Shown in pieces: positions 24,539-36,600 of a stretch of 64,000 bases of DNA (within the stretch, counting starts at the first letter, position 1; the number at the start of each line of letters is the position of its first letter). The stretch covers positions 496,522 through 560,521 of the forward strand of contig VZTJ01003855.1 of the NCBI GenBank assembly GCA_013397795.1. Reading direction: 5' to 3'. The notes below the pieces were generated by a model, which was not told the DNA's origin, did no database searches, and saw nothing but the letters and a program-made list of their open reading frames with translations. Source of the stretch: Orthonyx spaldingii. Its lineage: Eukaryota > Chordata > Aves > Passeriformes > Orthonychidae. The position numbers were made by a program, and so were the translations under genes.

Positions 24539-27129
24539 AGGCGACAGGATCCCAGTTAGATTTAAGAACATGGCATCTAACATCTGCGTATCTGAAAAGA
24601 GATCCTGGGTCTTTGTGGGCAAGCCTTTGGCCTTACAGCCACATATATGAATTTAGACACACCCAAGGCCATAAGTTCTGATCTGGTTTTTAAACACACT
24701 TATTCCTGTGCTGTGCTATCAAATATTCTTGAGGACACTCTCCCCAGTGTCGTAAGCTCTCTCAGAATGGAATTCTCAGTTTACCCATTTCCTGATGAGG
24801 TCCAGCTTTGTTCCCAGTAGGGCTGATGCTCTGACTGAATTTGTTGCCCTTACACATTGGCTTTTCTGAGTTTGCAGGGTGTCAATGAGTTGCACTGAAA
24901 TAGGCAAACACTGCTGGAACAGAGCCCTGTGCGACAGGAAACTCCTCCTCACCTGCACCTCCCTTTGCCGCTCCCAGGAGCTGCTTGCACAGACATCAAT
25001 GCTCACATTCCCAGGATCTCCTTGGGAAGCATTCAGATCTGCTCCTCCTGAGGTCTGACATCACCCCGAGCTCCTGTGCCTTCCCAGAGGGCTGAGCAGA
25101 GCAGCAGCAAACACCCCTGAGTGTGTTGCACAAATTTCTGTCGCTGTGTGTGCACACCTGATCAAGCACCCAGCCAGCAGAACCAGACACTTCTGTTATT
25201 ACCACAGCAATGCAAATGAAAAACTGGAATTTCTCTGTTTGATTCTCTCTTCTTCATGTAACAAGGAGCACGTCCCCCCTGGGCATTCAGACAGGCTCAC
25301 GACTGATTGCCCATTCAAATTCGAGTGGGTATCCACTGGAGCTGCTTCCAGAATAAGGCTGCAGGGTGGAGGGGAGTGTGTAAAAAAGTGTTCTTTATTC
25401 CTGGGAGAAGAACTTTCTTGACTTCTAGCCATTTCAAAGGCTCATTATTTAGTGGCACCAAAATCCACTTGGAAACTAATATGTGAGAGAAATGCTCAGT
25501 ATAGAGCAGGAGTTGAAGGGCAAAAATCATCTTTATAAGTTATTCTCAAGGCAATCACTTCATATCTCATTTCATTATGCAACATATTTTTCAGGTATTC
25601 ATTTCGAGTGTATTTTTTAAAAGAAAACATCGGGCTCACTATATTTTAAGACTCCTAAAACACTGTTATGCATTTGAAGGATTTTCTGCTCAAGGCCAGC
25701 AGTTCCTCATCTCTGTTACATGTGAAACTAGATGAGAAAATGAGATTATCACTCTCAAAGCCCTTTAGGAGAAAACTGAATTAACGTGACAATTCAAGTT
25801 CATGGAAGAAGATACTTGTGCAAAGTGTGCATGACTTGTAAATTCATTTAACATTGACTTTCCAACTAAGTTAACTTCCTTCCTCACAGATACTGCAGCA
25901 AGCTTGGCAATGTCGTGGGTAAATGAAGCAGCAATGAAGGAGGCTGGACTCATGCACTTCCATTGGATAACTGTGTTTTCCAAAAGGCTCCATATATTCC
26001 AGAAGTCCTCATCACACAACTACGACAACACAAAATAAATAAAAAAAGAAATATAGATGAGATTTTAATATTCAGAGGGGAAATAGCAACAGCAGGAGGA
26101 AAGGAGAAGCAAAACTGCTTCAGGCCACAGTCTGGGTGGAAGAGGTGCATCTTTAGCTCAGCTTGGTGTTGCTGTATCCTGGAGGGCAATTTCTGTAACA
26201 CTGCTGGTATCTCAGGCTGGTACATAATGCATTTAACAATGCTAACATGTTAATGCAATTTAATGTGCTCATTGCTCAAATGCCCTCTGAAAGACTCGTG
26301 ACAGAAGCACGAAGATGGATGTGGATGAAGTGTGAATAGAAATGTGGATGTGGAAGCACCAGAGAGCAGCAGAACAGACAAGAAAAGTTATCCTATACTG
26401 GTAACAGAGGCAAATATAGCCAGCAATAAAATGAGGAATGTGCTGCTTCTGCCAAACCCAGAAATCCTGGGCTGTGTCACAACCACAGAGCAGAAGAGAT
26501 GTGATGGGATGAGAAACAGGATTCAATAGTTGATGTCTTTGGTTGTGAGCAAAATCAGCTTCCTTACAGATTCTGTGGGCAAATACCAGCTTCAGCTGGT
26601 GCAACTCATCACACAAGTAGAGAAAGCAGAGCCTTGAACTTCCAGTTGGAAAGAAATGGTTGCAGAAGAGGAGAAGTGATTTCTGTGTCATTACTTCTCC
26701 CACAAACACCTACAGCTTTGGCTGAGGAGAACTGGCCTTCTCAAAAGTCTTCATGAAACTACTTCTGCAGGATAAATAGATAAAATGAAGACAAAGTGAC
26801 AATTTTAATGTAGTGTTCAGCTTAATTTCTCCTTCATGTGGTGCCCTTCGGTTTCTATACCTGGATTATAAACCATTGTTAGGTGAGAAGAGGCAGACCC
26901 CTGCCACTTTTAGCTGAGGTGAAATCTCTACACTTTGCAAGAGCTTCTAGAAATAAGCAGCAATAGAAAAGTAATTGAAAGAAAATTGGTCAAAGAGTAA
27001 TAAGCCCTTGAAATCCAGCAGCAGAGAGAAGTTTGGGGATCCTTGAGGGAAGAAGATGCTTAGATGACTGCAGAGTCCAGAACCACAGAGCCAAGAGGGC
27101 TGAGACAGAGTGTGGATGAGGAGAGCTGG

Positions 27130-27182
27130 CAGATTTACACCCAGATTTACAGCCCAGATTTACACCCAGATTTACAGCCCAG
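27130..27182. repeat. minisatellite, 25-bp unit, two full copies
   Basis: The unit is itself a near-duplication of CAGATTTACACC and CAGATTTACAGCC, and two such 25-bp units lie in tandem. The copies are identical, which suggests recent expansion. Confidence 0.9.
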
Positions 27183-29039
27183 CCTGCTGCCCTCAGAGCC
27201 CCACACACAGGAGGTGAGCAGGGCAAGCAGAGAGCATGGCCAGGGCCTGTCACACTCCATTTCATGGCTCACTGACGTGGCATTGAGAATCTGCTCTATT
27301 CTGATAATCTTCTGATTGGAACAAAAATCACTGCAGCTGAACTTTATGTATGTGACTAGCTTGTTAACTGAGCTCCGTGGTTTAATTTGTGCATTTTTTT
27401 TAGGATGGAGTAAGGAGGAAATATTTTTGATCTTCACTTCATTTACCAAATTCACTTATAAAGTCTTTTCCTCTAATTTTTTTACTATCACTGATCAAGG
27501 TATGATGCAAGTGATAAGAACGATTGATGAAGTAAAGATTCTGCAGTTCAATTAAAAAAGGGCAATAAATAATTAGAAAGAAGCAGAGAGAAAAGAACAT
27601 TCTGGTGAGCATGGGACGCAGGCCTTCTCAGGAGTCACAATCCCAAAGAGAGGAAATTCTGCAATGACCACACTGAGTGACAAATGCTAACTGCGGCTAA
27701 GAAAACCTTTTTACCACATTACAAATGTCTGAAAGTAAAGATGTGTTGCAATACTGAGACTGGAAGGGCTCACCAAAACCTTCTGGAGCTTCAGCATTTA
27801 AACTCATTTTTTTCTTCAAGTTTGGAAGCTTCCTACTCCTCATCATGTAACTGTAGCTTAATTTCAATGCAGCATCTCAGTTAAAGAGTGCAAAAGTGTC
27901 AGACTCTGCCTCTGCCATCTGGTCTCTACCACACAGCTGCAGCCACAGAATTTCACCACAAGGCACCAAAGGTTTTGCCAGAATTCAGATGAATGGAAGC
28001 TTAATAACTTTCCTTTGCAACAGTCACTTTGCATCAAAACACTAAATTTCTATTTTGCACTTCTGATGTGCCTTTGAGTCAGAGGGACATAAAAAATACG
28101 ATTACATAAAGAGATAATTTCCTTCAATACTGAAATAAATCCTTCTTTGGCTAACGAGGGATTGAAGAGTGTACACCAAATCAGGAACACTATTATGTTC
28201 AAATATAAATCTTTGTAAGGCCAGCAAGATGCAGGGAGATTTCCAGAGAGGCCCAAGCCTGGTATGTTAGCAGGAGAGAGCATGTTTGGTATTTTGGATA
28301 TCTAACCATGGCCAGCACAAACAGAATGAACAGCAAGTTCTCCTCAAAGCCCTGATGGTGCAGCTGCAGCCAGAACACTCCACGGGAACACGGATCAGCG
28401 TTGCCAGGGAGGAATTCCCGAGGATGCAGGCACTCCTCAGTCCTGCCTGCTGAACGCTGAGCACCATTTCTGAGCTCTGGGTTAACTCAGCCTCAGCACA
28501 GCACAGATTATCTTAAGTGCTCTGCACTAATGGGATCATAATGCTGGAAACTCTGACCTTGCCCTCCCTAACCCTGGAAGCATCCTCAGACTGTGGCAGT
28601 CTTTGAAAGCCTTCAGTGAGCATTACTAATTATAACTCCCTTTTTCTGGGTTTAAAAGCAGTGAAACGTTGCTTTTAGACTGACTGAGGAAATGATGGAA
28701 GTCTCAAGAAGCGATCTCTCTTTTCTCAAGCCCCCAGAACTTTTGATAAATGTAGGTAAATGTATCTTGGAATGATACAGGAGAACTTCCCATTACTGGA
28801 TTATGTATTCAGGTCTCACACAGAAAAGTGTTAACTTCAGGTATAACTTTGTCTTATGAAAGCATTACAAAAAGCCCAGAAATAACAATTATTGGACATG
28901 TTCATCACTGCCTCAGTATGCAGTTTCTGAAACCCATATATACTTAGGCTGTCACCTGCAGAGACCACGGCCACAATTAAAATATTGTCACCACAGAAAT
29001 AACTTGCCAGGCTCACCTTTCCAGTATGTTTGTATGTAG

Positions 29040-29053
29040 ACACACACACACAA
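29040..29053. repeat. (CA)n microsatellite, short
   Basis: About six to seven CA units. Confidence 0.8.
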
Positions 29054-30215
29054 ATATGTTTCTATCCAGTATTAAAATCAGTAAAAAATCTCCCTCACAG
29101 CAGAACCCTTCCCCTACCCTCTGGATTGTACAATTTAATGGTTTTAAGCAGCTGTGTCAGTAGAACTCTATAGGCTATGCAGTCACAAACATGACTGACA
29201 TTAAGCAGAGAAGCCCTTTTCCATCTGTTGCCATGTCCCAAAATAATAAAACAGCACAGAGACCTCACAGCAAAGACTGAGGGGCACTCAGACAAACTTG
29301 TGTTACAGCCTCCTGCTCAAATTAAACACTCCAGCCACACATCTGCCTCATCACGTGTCAAACTTTCACGTCAGAGACACCAGGATCACACATCAATCTC
29401 CTCCTACATGCTCTGCACTCCTCAGCACCCTCGCTGAAAGGATTTATCTCCAACTCCAGCTGCTCCAGGACACAAATGCATTTCTGCTCCGTGAAGGGCT
29501 CTGACCCACCCTGCAGGAAAGGAGTGCTGTGAGCATGTGCAGCAACAGACACTCCGAGGCTCCCAAAAATCTCCTACCATTCAGTTAAAAGCAAATTTAA
29601 TTGCCCAGTAGATAGAAGGTGTCATAAATAAAATTAAGCAGTTGACTTTTGCCTTTTTAATCCCTCATTATAATGTTAATAAAGTTAGTCAAAGTTCCCA
29701 GTTAATTATTGGAAGGTTTAGTGGTTAAGAGGAATAAATATTAAAGGTTGTACTTGTTGTAATGTTTTTCCAGTTGTTCCCAATTCTCTAACAATGATTT
29801 AAGTTATGCTTTTTGGCTCTCCCTTTTGAATAAGTTGAGAATGATAATTGTTTTGTACTTTCCCTGTATACCAGTGTTCTCTTTGGTTGGAAGATGTGGT
29901 TTTGTACTGATTTAAGGTGTTAAATGTATGTTTTAGATGTGTTTTACTTTGGAAAAGGGGTTTGGGGCTCCCCAGTTAACTGAGATTCCTAACTGCCAGT
30001 TTCTAAAAATAGCACTTCACAGATCCACTGTCACTGAGCTCCATGGTAACCTTGAATGCTAATGAGGCTCCTTCCTGCCAGAAAATGAACCCCTAGACAA
30101 CGACTCAGCCCTTGGTGGGCAGGAGTGACCTCACCATTTAAACCCGCCAGTTGTCAAGGGCCATGGGGGCCGGACAGGGGGCAGGCAGGGGCGTTCCTGG
30201 GCGGGGATAGCAGGC

Positions 30216-30224
30216 CATAAAAAG
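30216..30224 (+). promoter_or_regulatory. TATA box of the second LTR
   Basis: CATAAAAAG lies in a GC-richer setting about 220 bp before the AATAAA. It is the best TATA match in this LTR. Confidence 0.6.
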
Positions 30225-30434
30225 CCCTGTCTCAGGACAGGAGCTGCCATTTTCTATGTGGACTAGCCTGGAGAAAGCCCCGTGTTGGAGGAAGGCCTCT
30301 ATTTTCCACCTAAAGCTCAGCTCCAACACTGCAGTCCTCTGCCACTGGGGCATCTACCGATCTTGGTCACCTCGATCTCCAATCTTGGTAACCCAGTTTT
30401 TCTTTTTCTTTTTTTTTCGGACAATTTTTTTGTT

Positions 30435-30440
30435 AATAAA
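30435..30440 (+). terminator. polyadenylation signal of the second LTR
   Basis: AATAAA follows a T-rich tract (30401-30431) and lies about 50 bp before the terminal ACA. This sets the orientation as plus. Confidence 0.7.
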
Positions 30441-30494
30441 CCTGATTTTGCTTCCAATCCTGGACTGAAGGTTGTCCTTATTTCTGACAGAAGG

Positions 30495-31228
30495 CTACTT
30501 GGGATGGGGAGATGGGTGTTCTCTCTTTCAATGACCACCTAGTGTGAAATGGGGCTGTGTTTATAGGAATGAGAAGGCAAGCCTGAATTTCTCACACGTT
30601 TTGTTTAGAAGTCATTGTGGTGCCCTCTCTCTCTCCCTCCACCCCCATCCCCCTGCCTCTCCCTTGCATCTTTTCTCCAGCAAAGATGTAATTATTTAAT
30701 GCCAAGTGCAATAACATCAGGAGCAACCAAGAGCATTCTTCCATAGAATACTTCATAGCACACTAATTAGGAGTCTTCTGAGAGATTTAACAATCCCTGT
30801 AGGCAGAGGAGGGAGCTGGATCTGATCTCTTCTAATCCCAGGGACTGCCCTCATTTCTGTGCTGCTGCAAAGGGGGCAGAGGGTTTCCAGTGGCCTCCTT
30901 TTGTGAGAACAGTGCAGCTCGTGCCTCACTCCAGCTGTGGCTGGGGGCTTGTTCAGCTCCAAGGAATTGGTTGGGGCTCAGTGGAACCTCTGTGCCTCTT
31001 GCTGTTGCTTGAGAAGGTTCGACAGCCTCTGATCCCAGCGTGTTCCAGCTCTTCCTTCCTGGAAACAGGACCTGTGTGCCCAGTTCAGAGTGGTGAATTC
31101 CACCTGGTGCACGCTGGTGTGTGAGGCTCTGGCACTGGCCTTGGCTCCTCCCAGCTGGATGGAGAAGGAACAATTTGCAATCAAAGGAGGAAGCCATGTG
31201 GAGAGCACATTGTTTATTTATGGCAGAG
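30495..31228. other. non-coding spacer between LTR and CR1
   Basis: Contains a CT-rich patch (about 30622-30662) and otherwise unique sequence. The minus-strand frame over part of it is continuous with translated CR1 sequence and is not a gene. Confidence 0.5.
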
Positions 31229-31610
31229 CACAGAATCAGAGAATGGCCTGAGTTGGAAGGGACCTTAAAGATCATCTCTTTCCAACCCCCTGCCTTGGGC
31301 AGAGACACCTTGCAGTAGATCAGTTTCTTCCAACAAGCCTCATCCAACCTGGCCTTGGACATGTCCAGGGATCCAGGGGCAGCCACAGCTTCTCTGGGCA
31401 CCCTGTGCCAGGGCCTCACCTCCCTCACAGGAGCAATTCCTTCCCAATATCCCATCCATTCCTGCCCTCTGGCAGCTCAAAGCCATTCCCCCTTGTCCTG
31501 TCACTCCACACCCTTGTTCAAAGTCCCTCTCCAGCTCTCTTGGAGCCCCTTTAGGCTCCAGGTGAGGCTCTAAGCTCTGCTTGGAGCCCTCTCTTCTCCA
31601 GCTGACAGCG
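31229..31610 (-). mobile_element. CR1 LINE, 5'-truncated 3' end (about 380 bp)
   Basis: The plus strand shows the reverse complement of a CR1 3' end. It starts with the terminal repeat region (CAGAATCAGAGAATGG), then GTTGGAAGGGACCTTAAAGATC, TTCCAACCCCCTGCC and GGGCAGAGACACC. The familiar CATCCAACCTGGCCTTGGAC, GGGGCAGCCACAGCTTCTCT and CCAATATC segments follow, ending near CTCTTCTCCAGCTGA. The order and orientation put the element on the minus strand. It is the longest CR1 copy in the window, is moderately diverged, and keeps only the end of the element, so it is inactive. The large minus-strand open frames over it (30832-31455 and 31340-31663) are translated CR1 3' sequence. Confidence 0.95.
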
Positions 31611-33587
31611 TGCTGTGAGCAGGGAACTTCACAGGCTGGAGCCAGCAGCACATGGACCAGCAAACTTTACTCACAATTTTGAGCTTCAGACCTCAACATG
31701 ACACCACCACCACACTTCAACCAGTCTGAATTGGACTTTGCAGTGCTTGAGAGAAGTATAAGCAAACCAGAAGGCCAGAACTGGTGTGAAAATTGCATCT
31801 GATTGCAATGAAATGGGTTATTTGAGCCATTAGCTTTCAGTGACAACAAACCAAAGGCATAAAAACATTTATGAATTGCTAATAATGCTCAATTACCTCT
31901 CACCTTATTTCAGATCACTGATGTTTGTAATATTTCTGCTCTTCCTTACATTCTTCAGTTTTGCCATTGAAAATTCAACAGTAATTAGCTACCATGAAAA
32001 CTAAGAGCAGTAAATAAGGACTGCTTATTATTAAAGCATGAAAGAGTTTCAAGTTGCAAAGCTTATTGAAATGAACACAAATCTTCCCCCCCAATTAAAC
32101 TAACCCAAAAAGATCTTTTTCTTCTCAAAAAGAAAGTTGCAGTGTGAGTATCAGCTATGTCACCCTATAGGGCTGATCTTTAAACCAGACCAAATGTGAA
32201 ATTTTAAACACATTTTAAAATTGTTGCTCTTTATTTTTACCAATTAATGACTCTTTTGAACTTCACCTCATGATACTTATTAGCCTTCTTAAATATACTG
32301 GAGGTGATACATTCTTCATTTATGTCATTCATTAATCACTGCTCAGTGAGTGCTGTCAGGAAGCTGCTGCCTTTGATGTCTCATTGTTCACCGCACCCTT
32401 TATCGCTGGTAGTTAATCAAACGCTTCCCTGCTGTGGTCAAAGCACAGCTTGAGAGCAGATTCCGAGGTGATCCAGCATTAAAAACATGGAGCGTATTGT
32501 AAAGGTCCAGGGTTTTTTATGCCATGCCAAAGTGAAAGCTCTTGTTCCGCAGTCCTTGGCAAATGAGACATTGTTGTCCTGCCCTGGTGCCTGGGTAGCT
32601 CAGAAAACAGCACTAAGTTCTGCCACCCAACTGCAGCACTCTGGAATGAGTGGCTAATTAGCTGCAGTTATGAAATGAACTGCAAAGTTTCCACTGTCAA
32701 TCACAGTGAAATAATGTTTCTTCTTAATTTTTTTTTTTTTTTAAAGAGTGGAATTAGAATAATTGTCAAAACGCGTTGAAGCTTCAGGGGGTGGTAAGTC
32801 AAATGAAAGCACCCAACAGAGAAAAATATCTATCCTGGGATGAAATGAACATTTTCATTTCTAGTGTTTGTTCAAGCCATAGTTATACTGAAAATATTCA
32901 GAAAGAGATTCTGCAAAAGCAGGAGTAGGCAAACTGAAAATGAGCAATGTAGCAACTTAGAGGAGAATGAAAGACAAGAATGAAATAGGACCAGAAACAA
33001 TCACTGAAAATTAAAAAAGAATAAATAAAAATGGACTTAGAAAATACTGCATGTTTTTATAGTAGTTTGGCACAACTATGGTTATTTGTTTTAAAAGAAA
33101 TCCTCAGGATATGGAATCTTCACAAAGATGGTAAAATCCTCCTGTTTCTCTTTTCAGAGATCTTATCCTGATACAGGACATGTCAAACAACTGCTGCTGT
33201 GCAGCCGAAGACAGTAAGAGATCGATCAGATTAATACATATTACCTTCATCTTCCACTCATGAGTGAATTTGTAAGTTTATGTGAGACTAAAATAAAGAA
33301 AAATAAAAGTAAAAAAATAAATGTGACGTACTTTTAGAAGAAGGCCTAATAATTATAAACATACACTGTCGAATAATTTGATATATTTTTGGTTAAATTT
33401 TAATATAACCACTATATTTAGCAAGTGGTACCCAAGAAGAAGTTAAGGCATTTTTAGCCAGTTAAAGAGTCTTCTCTCCTGTCCTGCTGTTGCCTGAGTT
33501 CCTCTCCTGCATAAAATCCAGTGACATTCACCAATTGTTAAAACGCTCCAATTCGCAAGACAACCATTTGAGCAGTGTATAGGAAAG
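31611..33587. other. non-coding stretch, no gene seen
   Basis: AT-rich unique sequence with a T-tract at 32727-32742 and A-rich sequence around 33290-33320. No coding signal. Confidence 0.55.
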
Positions 33588-33645
33588 GGAGTTGAAACTG
33601 AACGATCTTTAAGGTCCCTTCCAAAGCACTCTAAGATTCTATGAC
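33588..33645 (+). mobile_element. CR1 LINE, 3'-end fragment
   Basis: GAGTTGAAACTGAACGATC, then TTTAAGGTCCCTTCCAA, then CTAAGATTCTATGAC match the last 60 bp of CR1, including one ATTCTATGA terminal unit. It is strongly truncated and lies on the opposite strand to the 31-kb copy. Confidence 0.85.
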
Positions 33646-36600
33646 GTGTCATTTTAAACAAAACTTCACAAAAGCATCTTTGCAGTAGGGACCTTACAAC
33701 CCAGACATGGCACAGACAATGGCAAACCCCATCTGTACAGCCCTGGGATCTCTGTGCTGGCTCATTTCGCTACAGCTTTCATGAGAACTTAGACCTGTAA
33801 TTAAAATAAGAACTTGGTGGGCTGTTTAGAGTCTAACTTTCACTTTGTTACCTGCTATTTCCCATTTTTCTCTCGTTTGAAACTGAACAGAAAAGATTAT
33901 GCTTTAGCCTGCAGGCACTTTCTTTAGACTCTTTTTTCAAATGGCTGAGGGAACAAAATATTTCCCTTTCTCTAGACACTGGCATTCCACCTGCCTCAAA
34001 TCCCCATGACCTCAAGCACCACTTTTTTCCTCTCTGTTCAAGCCCAGAAATAAAAGCACTAAGTTAATACACAGCCTGTTCACTCTGGCTACAATGCACC
34101 TCTTGGTGTGCCTTGTGATCTTCAGAAGAGCAGGATGAAAACTTGTAGAGAATCTGAAGGCTGCAAATCCCTGATGCTCTAATGGCAGGCACTGACCTGT
34201 TCCAAATGCAGGGGCTAATTTGCCGGGGTTCCGAGGCAGCCACACATCTCCCGTGGAACTCAAACCCTCCCTTTCCAGCAGAACCTGGTTCAGTGACCTG
34301 CTCAGCCCCGCTCTGGGCTCACATTGCTCACTTTCTGTCTGATATCATCACTGCTCTCAGCTCACCCTGCTCACACACAGGGGAAACTGGAGCAAATTCC
34401 AGCGGCAATCAGGGACATCGTGATCCTGGTGCTGTGTGATGAACACCTGGGGAGTGTTTCAGTGGGCATTTGGAAAGAGGAGGGAGCCAAAACCAAGGTT
34501 TTTAGCGAGATTTCAGTTCAAGCAGCTGATTCTGCTTTTCCCTCGGAGGCACCACATTTTTGGTGATGTATCTTTGCCTGCAGTGAAGATCCCGAATGTT
34601 TTGCAGGAATTTCATAGCAAGTGACTCAGGCTGAATCTGTGCTGCTGTTTAATGCATCATCCCTCAGTGAAGTGCCAGCCAACGAAACTGCAGCAGGATG
34701 AGTTTGGTCTCATACTTCAGGGAGTGTGGGGGACTTTGCTCCAGATGCAAAGTGACAGACTGCTGATGGCTTTTTACATCTATTTTGCAGACTGAGTTGC
34801 TCATAAATAATTATGTCAAATGAAGTGAACTCCCCATAGCCTTTCCAAGGAGGAAACTCTGAGAACATTAGAAAAACCCACCAGATAACTGTGAGGTAGA
34901 GAAAGGAACTAACTGAAAGGTGCTTGTTTCTTTTTCTTTAAATTGAGTTAATTTAAGAGAAAAGAAAATAAGAAGAAAGGCAGCTCCCACAGCAACTTTC
35001 CAATAGGTTTTCATCAAGGTGTTTAAATGTTAAGATTTTTGCACACTGAGCCAAGTGTAAGAAAAAAAAAAAGTCCTTCTCAATCCCCAACTGTGGAATC
35101 AAGAAGATTCCTTTAATTTAATCTAGTGCAGCACTGAGTCTATTCATATTAGGAATAATTCATTTCCTATCTGTTTTCAGGAAATATAATCCAACTGGGA
35201 GAAAGAACTTGACTCAGATTGCATTATTTTTCACCTAACAAATCTAGTAAAGTTCTCTGCTCTCTCATAACTAGTATTCTAATGTATAATTATATGAAGA
35301 TTGAAAACCCTTTTGTTTTCTCAGCTTCAAACTGTCGGTGACAGCTGCTGTTCAGGACACGGGCTGACTTGGTGTCCTGTCACAGTCTGTGAGATGTCTT
35401 CAGTCTCTCCATTGTCTCTCTTCTCTTAAGCTTTTTGTCTTACTGTAATTTTTCTTCCCCTTTTCCCTATTCTCTTTTTCATTGTTCATTATTTTGCCAC
35501 ATTTCCCCATGGGCTTCCAGCTGAATCTCTCCTTGGATTCCATTCTCCTCTCTGCTTTGTCTGCAACCATTTTCATTTTTAAGTTTAACTATTCTTATTA
35601 GCTGCTAGCTCTGCTCTAGACTGATTTTCCTCTGCTTTGCCTGTTTGACAACCCAATCACACACAATTGTGAGCTGCAGCTCAGCCTGGTTTGAGCAGAG
35701 CCCCACCAGAACCTCCCTTCTGATCCCCGCACAGACCATCAGCTGCCTGCCTGGCACATGCAGTTACAACACAGGCAGCAAATTTGACACAAACCCCACT
35801 TATTCAGGCTGTATTTTATTAATTCTTTCTGCATGCCAGCACCTCTTTTCACTTCTACAGAAAGTAATTGCATTAGTGATTGTTTTTCTCAACTATCACA
35901 TTAATGTGGAGTACATAATGTTTAAGTTACCACAACAGTACAGTTTAGATCTCAGCAACTGCTAATCTAGGTATTTTATGTGAGGAAAAACAAATAAAAT
36001 AATGCAAGAAAAAGAGAGCTCTTCATTCCTTCCATGTTAATCTAACACTTGTTTTGAGACTTTCTCTCGGAGTGATTTTCAGTTAACAGGAGATGCTTTT
36101 AGTTCTGCTTTCATGGGAAACACCATCCTTTTCCATCCTCTTTGCCATGCCAGGTTTTCCCCACAGGTGCATGGTGAGGTACCTGCTGCCCTGGAAGGGC
36201 ACAAACAGAGGCTGCTGAGCTGCATTGCAGATTTGTGGTGTCTGAAATGCAAATTGGTAGCAACAGTTGTCCAAGACTGTCTCACAATCAAGAACTCCCA
36301 GCTCCTCTGCTCATGAAATACAGCGAGATGCAAGCAAGGACCAGCCAGCCCTAATCAAGAAGAATGTTTCTGTAATTAGGTGGGATTGTTTGTTAGTCCA
36401 AGAAATTAGAGGCAGCTCTTACAGCACAAACAATAACAGAGTTTATTGCCTCTGTAGCAATTTTTTCTCTTCACAGTCTCATGATTTGCAATAACCTTCT
36501 GATTTTCGTCTTAAGTTGTTTGGATTTTGCTGTTCCTGCTGCCTTACTTTTGGGATGTAATGAATGAAGATAATGAAATGATCTTCATAATTTGCCATCA

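Larger units (their letters stand above)
19771..29711. other. non-coding stretch, no gene seen
   Basis: This stretch is unique AT-rich DNA with the simple repeats listed separately. A possible 63-bp minus-strand exon (19771-19833) is discussed among the findings but is too weak to call. The longest minus-strand frame (26269-26709) is hydrophobic, resembles no family known to me and is of a length expected by chance in AT-rich DNA. Confidence 0.45.
29717..30489 (+). mobile_element. solo LTR of an endogenous retrovirus, start uncertain (about 770 bp)
   Basis: Seen: a TATA box CATAAAAAG (30216-30224) and a TAATAAAC polyadenylation signal (AATAAA 30435-30440) lie in LTR order, and a U5-like end closes in ...TTTCTGACA at 30489. 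GAAGG follows the end (30490-30494), and the same GAAGG stands at 29712-29716, directly before TTTAGTGG. If this is the 5-bp target duplication, the LTR is 773 bp and its first bases have changed from TGT to TTT. A TG at 29749 or 29758 would give a shorter element without matching duplications. No internal retroviral genes adjoin it. Known: 5-bp duplications are typical of ERVL/class III elements, which are common in birds. The class is an inference. The promoter and poly-A signals look intact, but activity cannot be judged. Confidence 0.72.

Noticed and set aside
24173..24559. Lysine-rich open frame
   Set aside because: It is created by the poly-A tract at 24308-24396.
26269..26709. 146-codon hydrophobic minus-strand frame resembling a membrane protein
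   Set aside because: The hydrophobic look comes from T-rich codons in AT-rich DNA. There is no motif, family match or promoter context.
30832..31455. 207-codon minus-strand open frame
   Set aside because: More than half of it is translated CR1 3' sequence, which commonly stays open in this frame. It is not a host gene.
31340..31663. 107-codon minus-strand open frame
   Set aside because: Another frame of the same CR1 copy plus flank.
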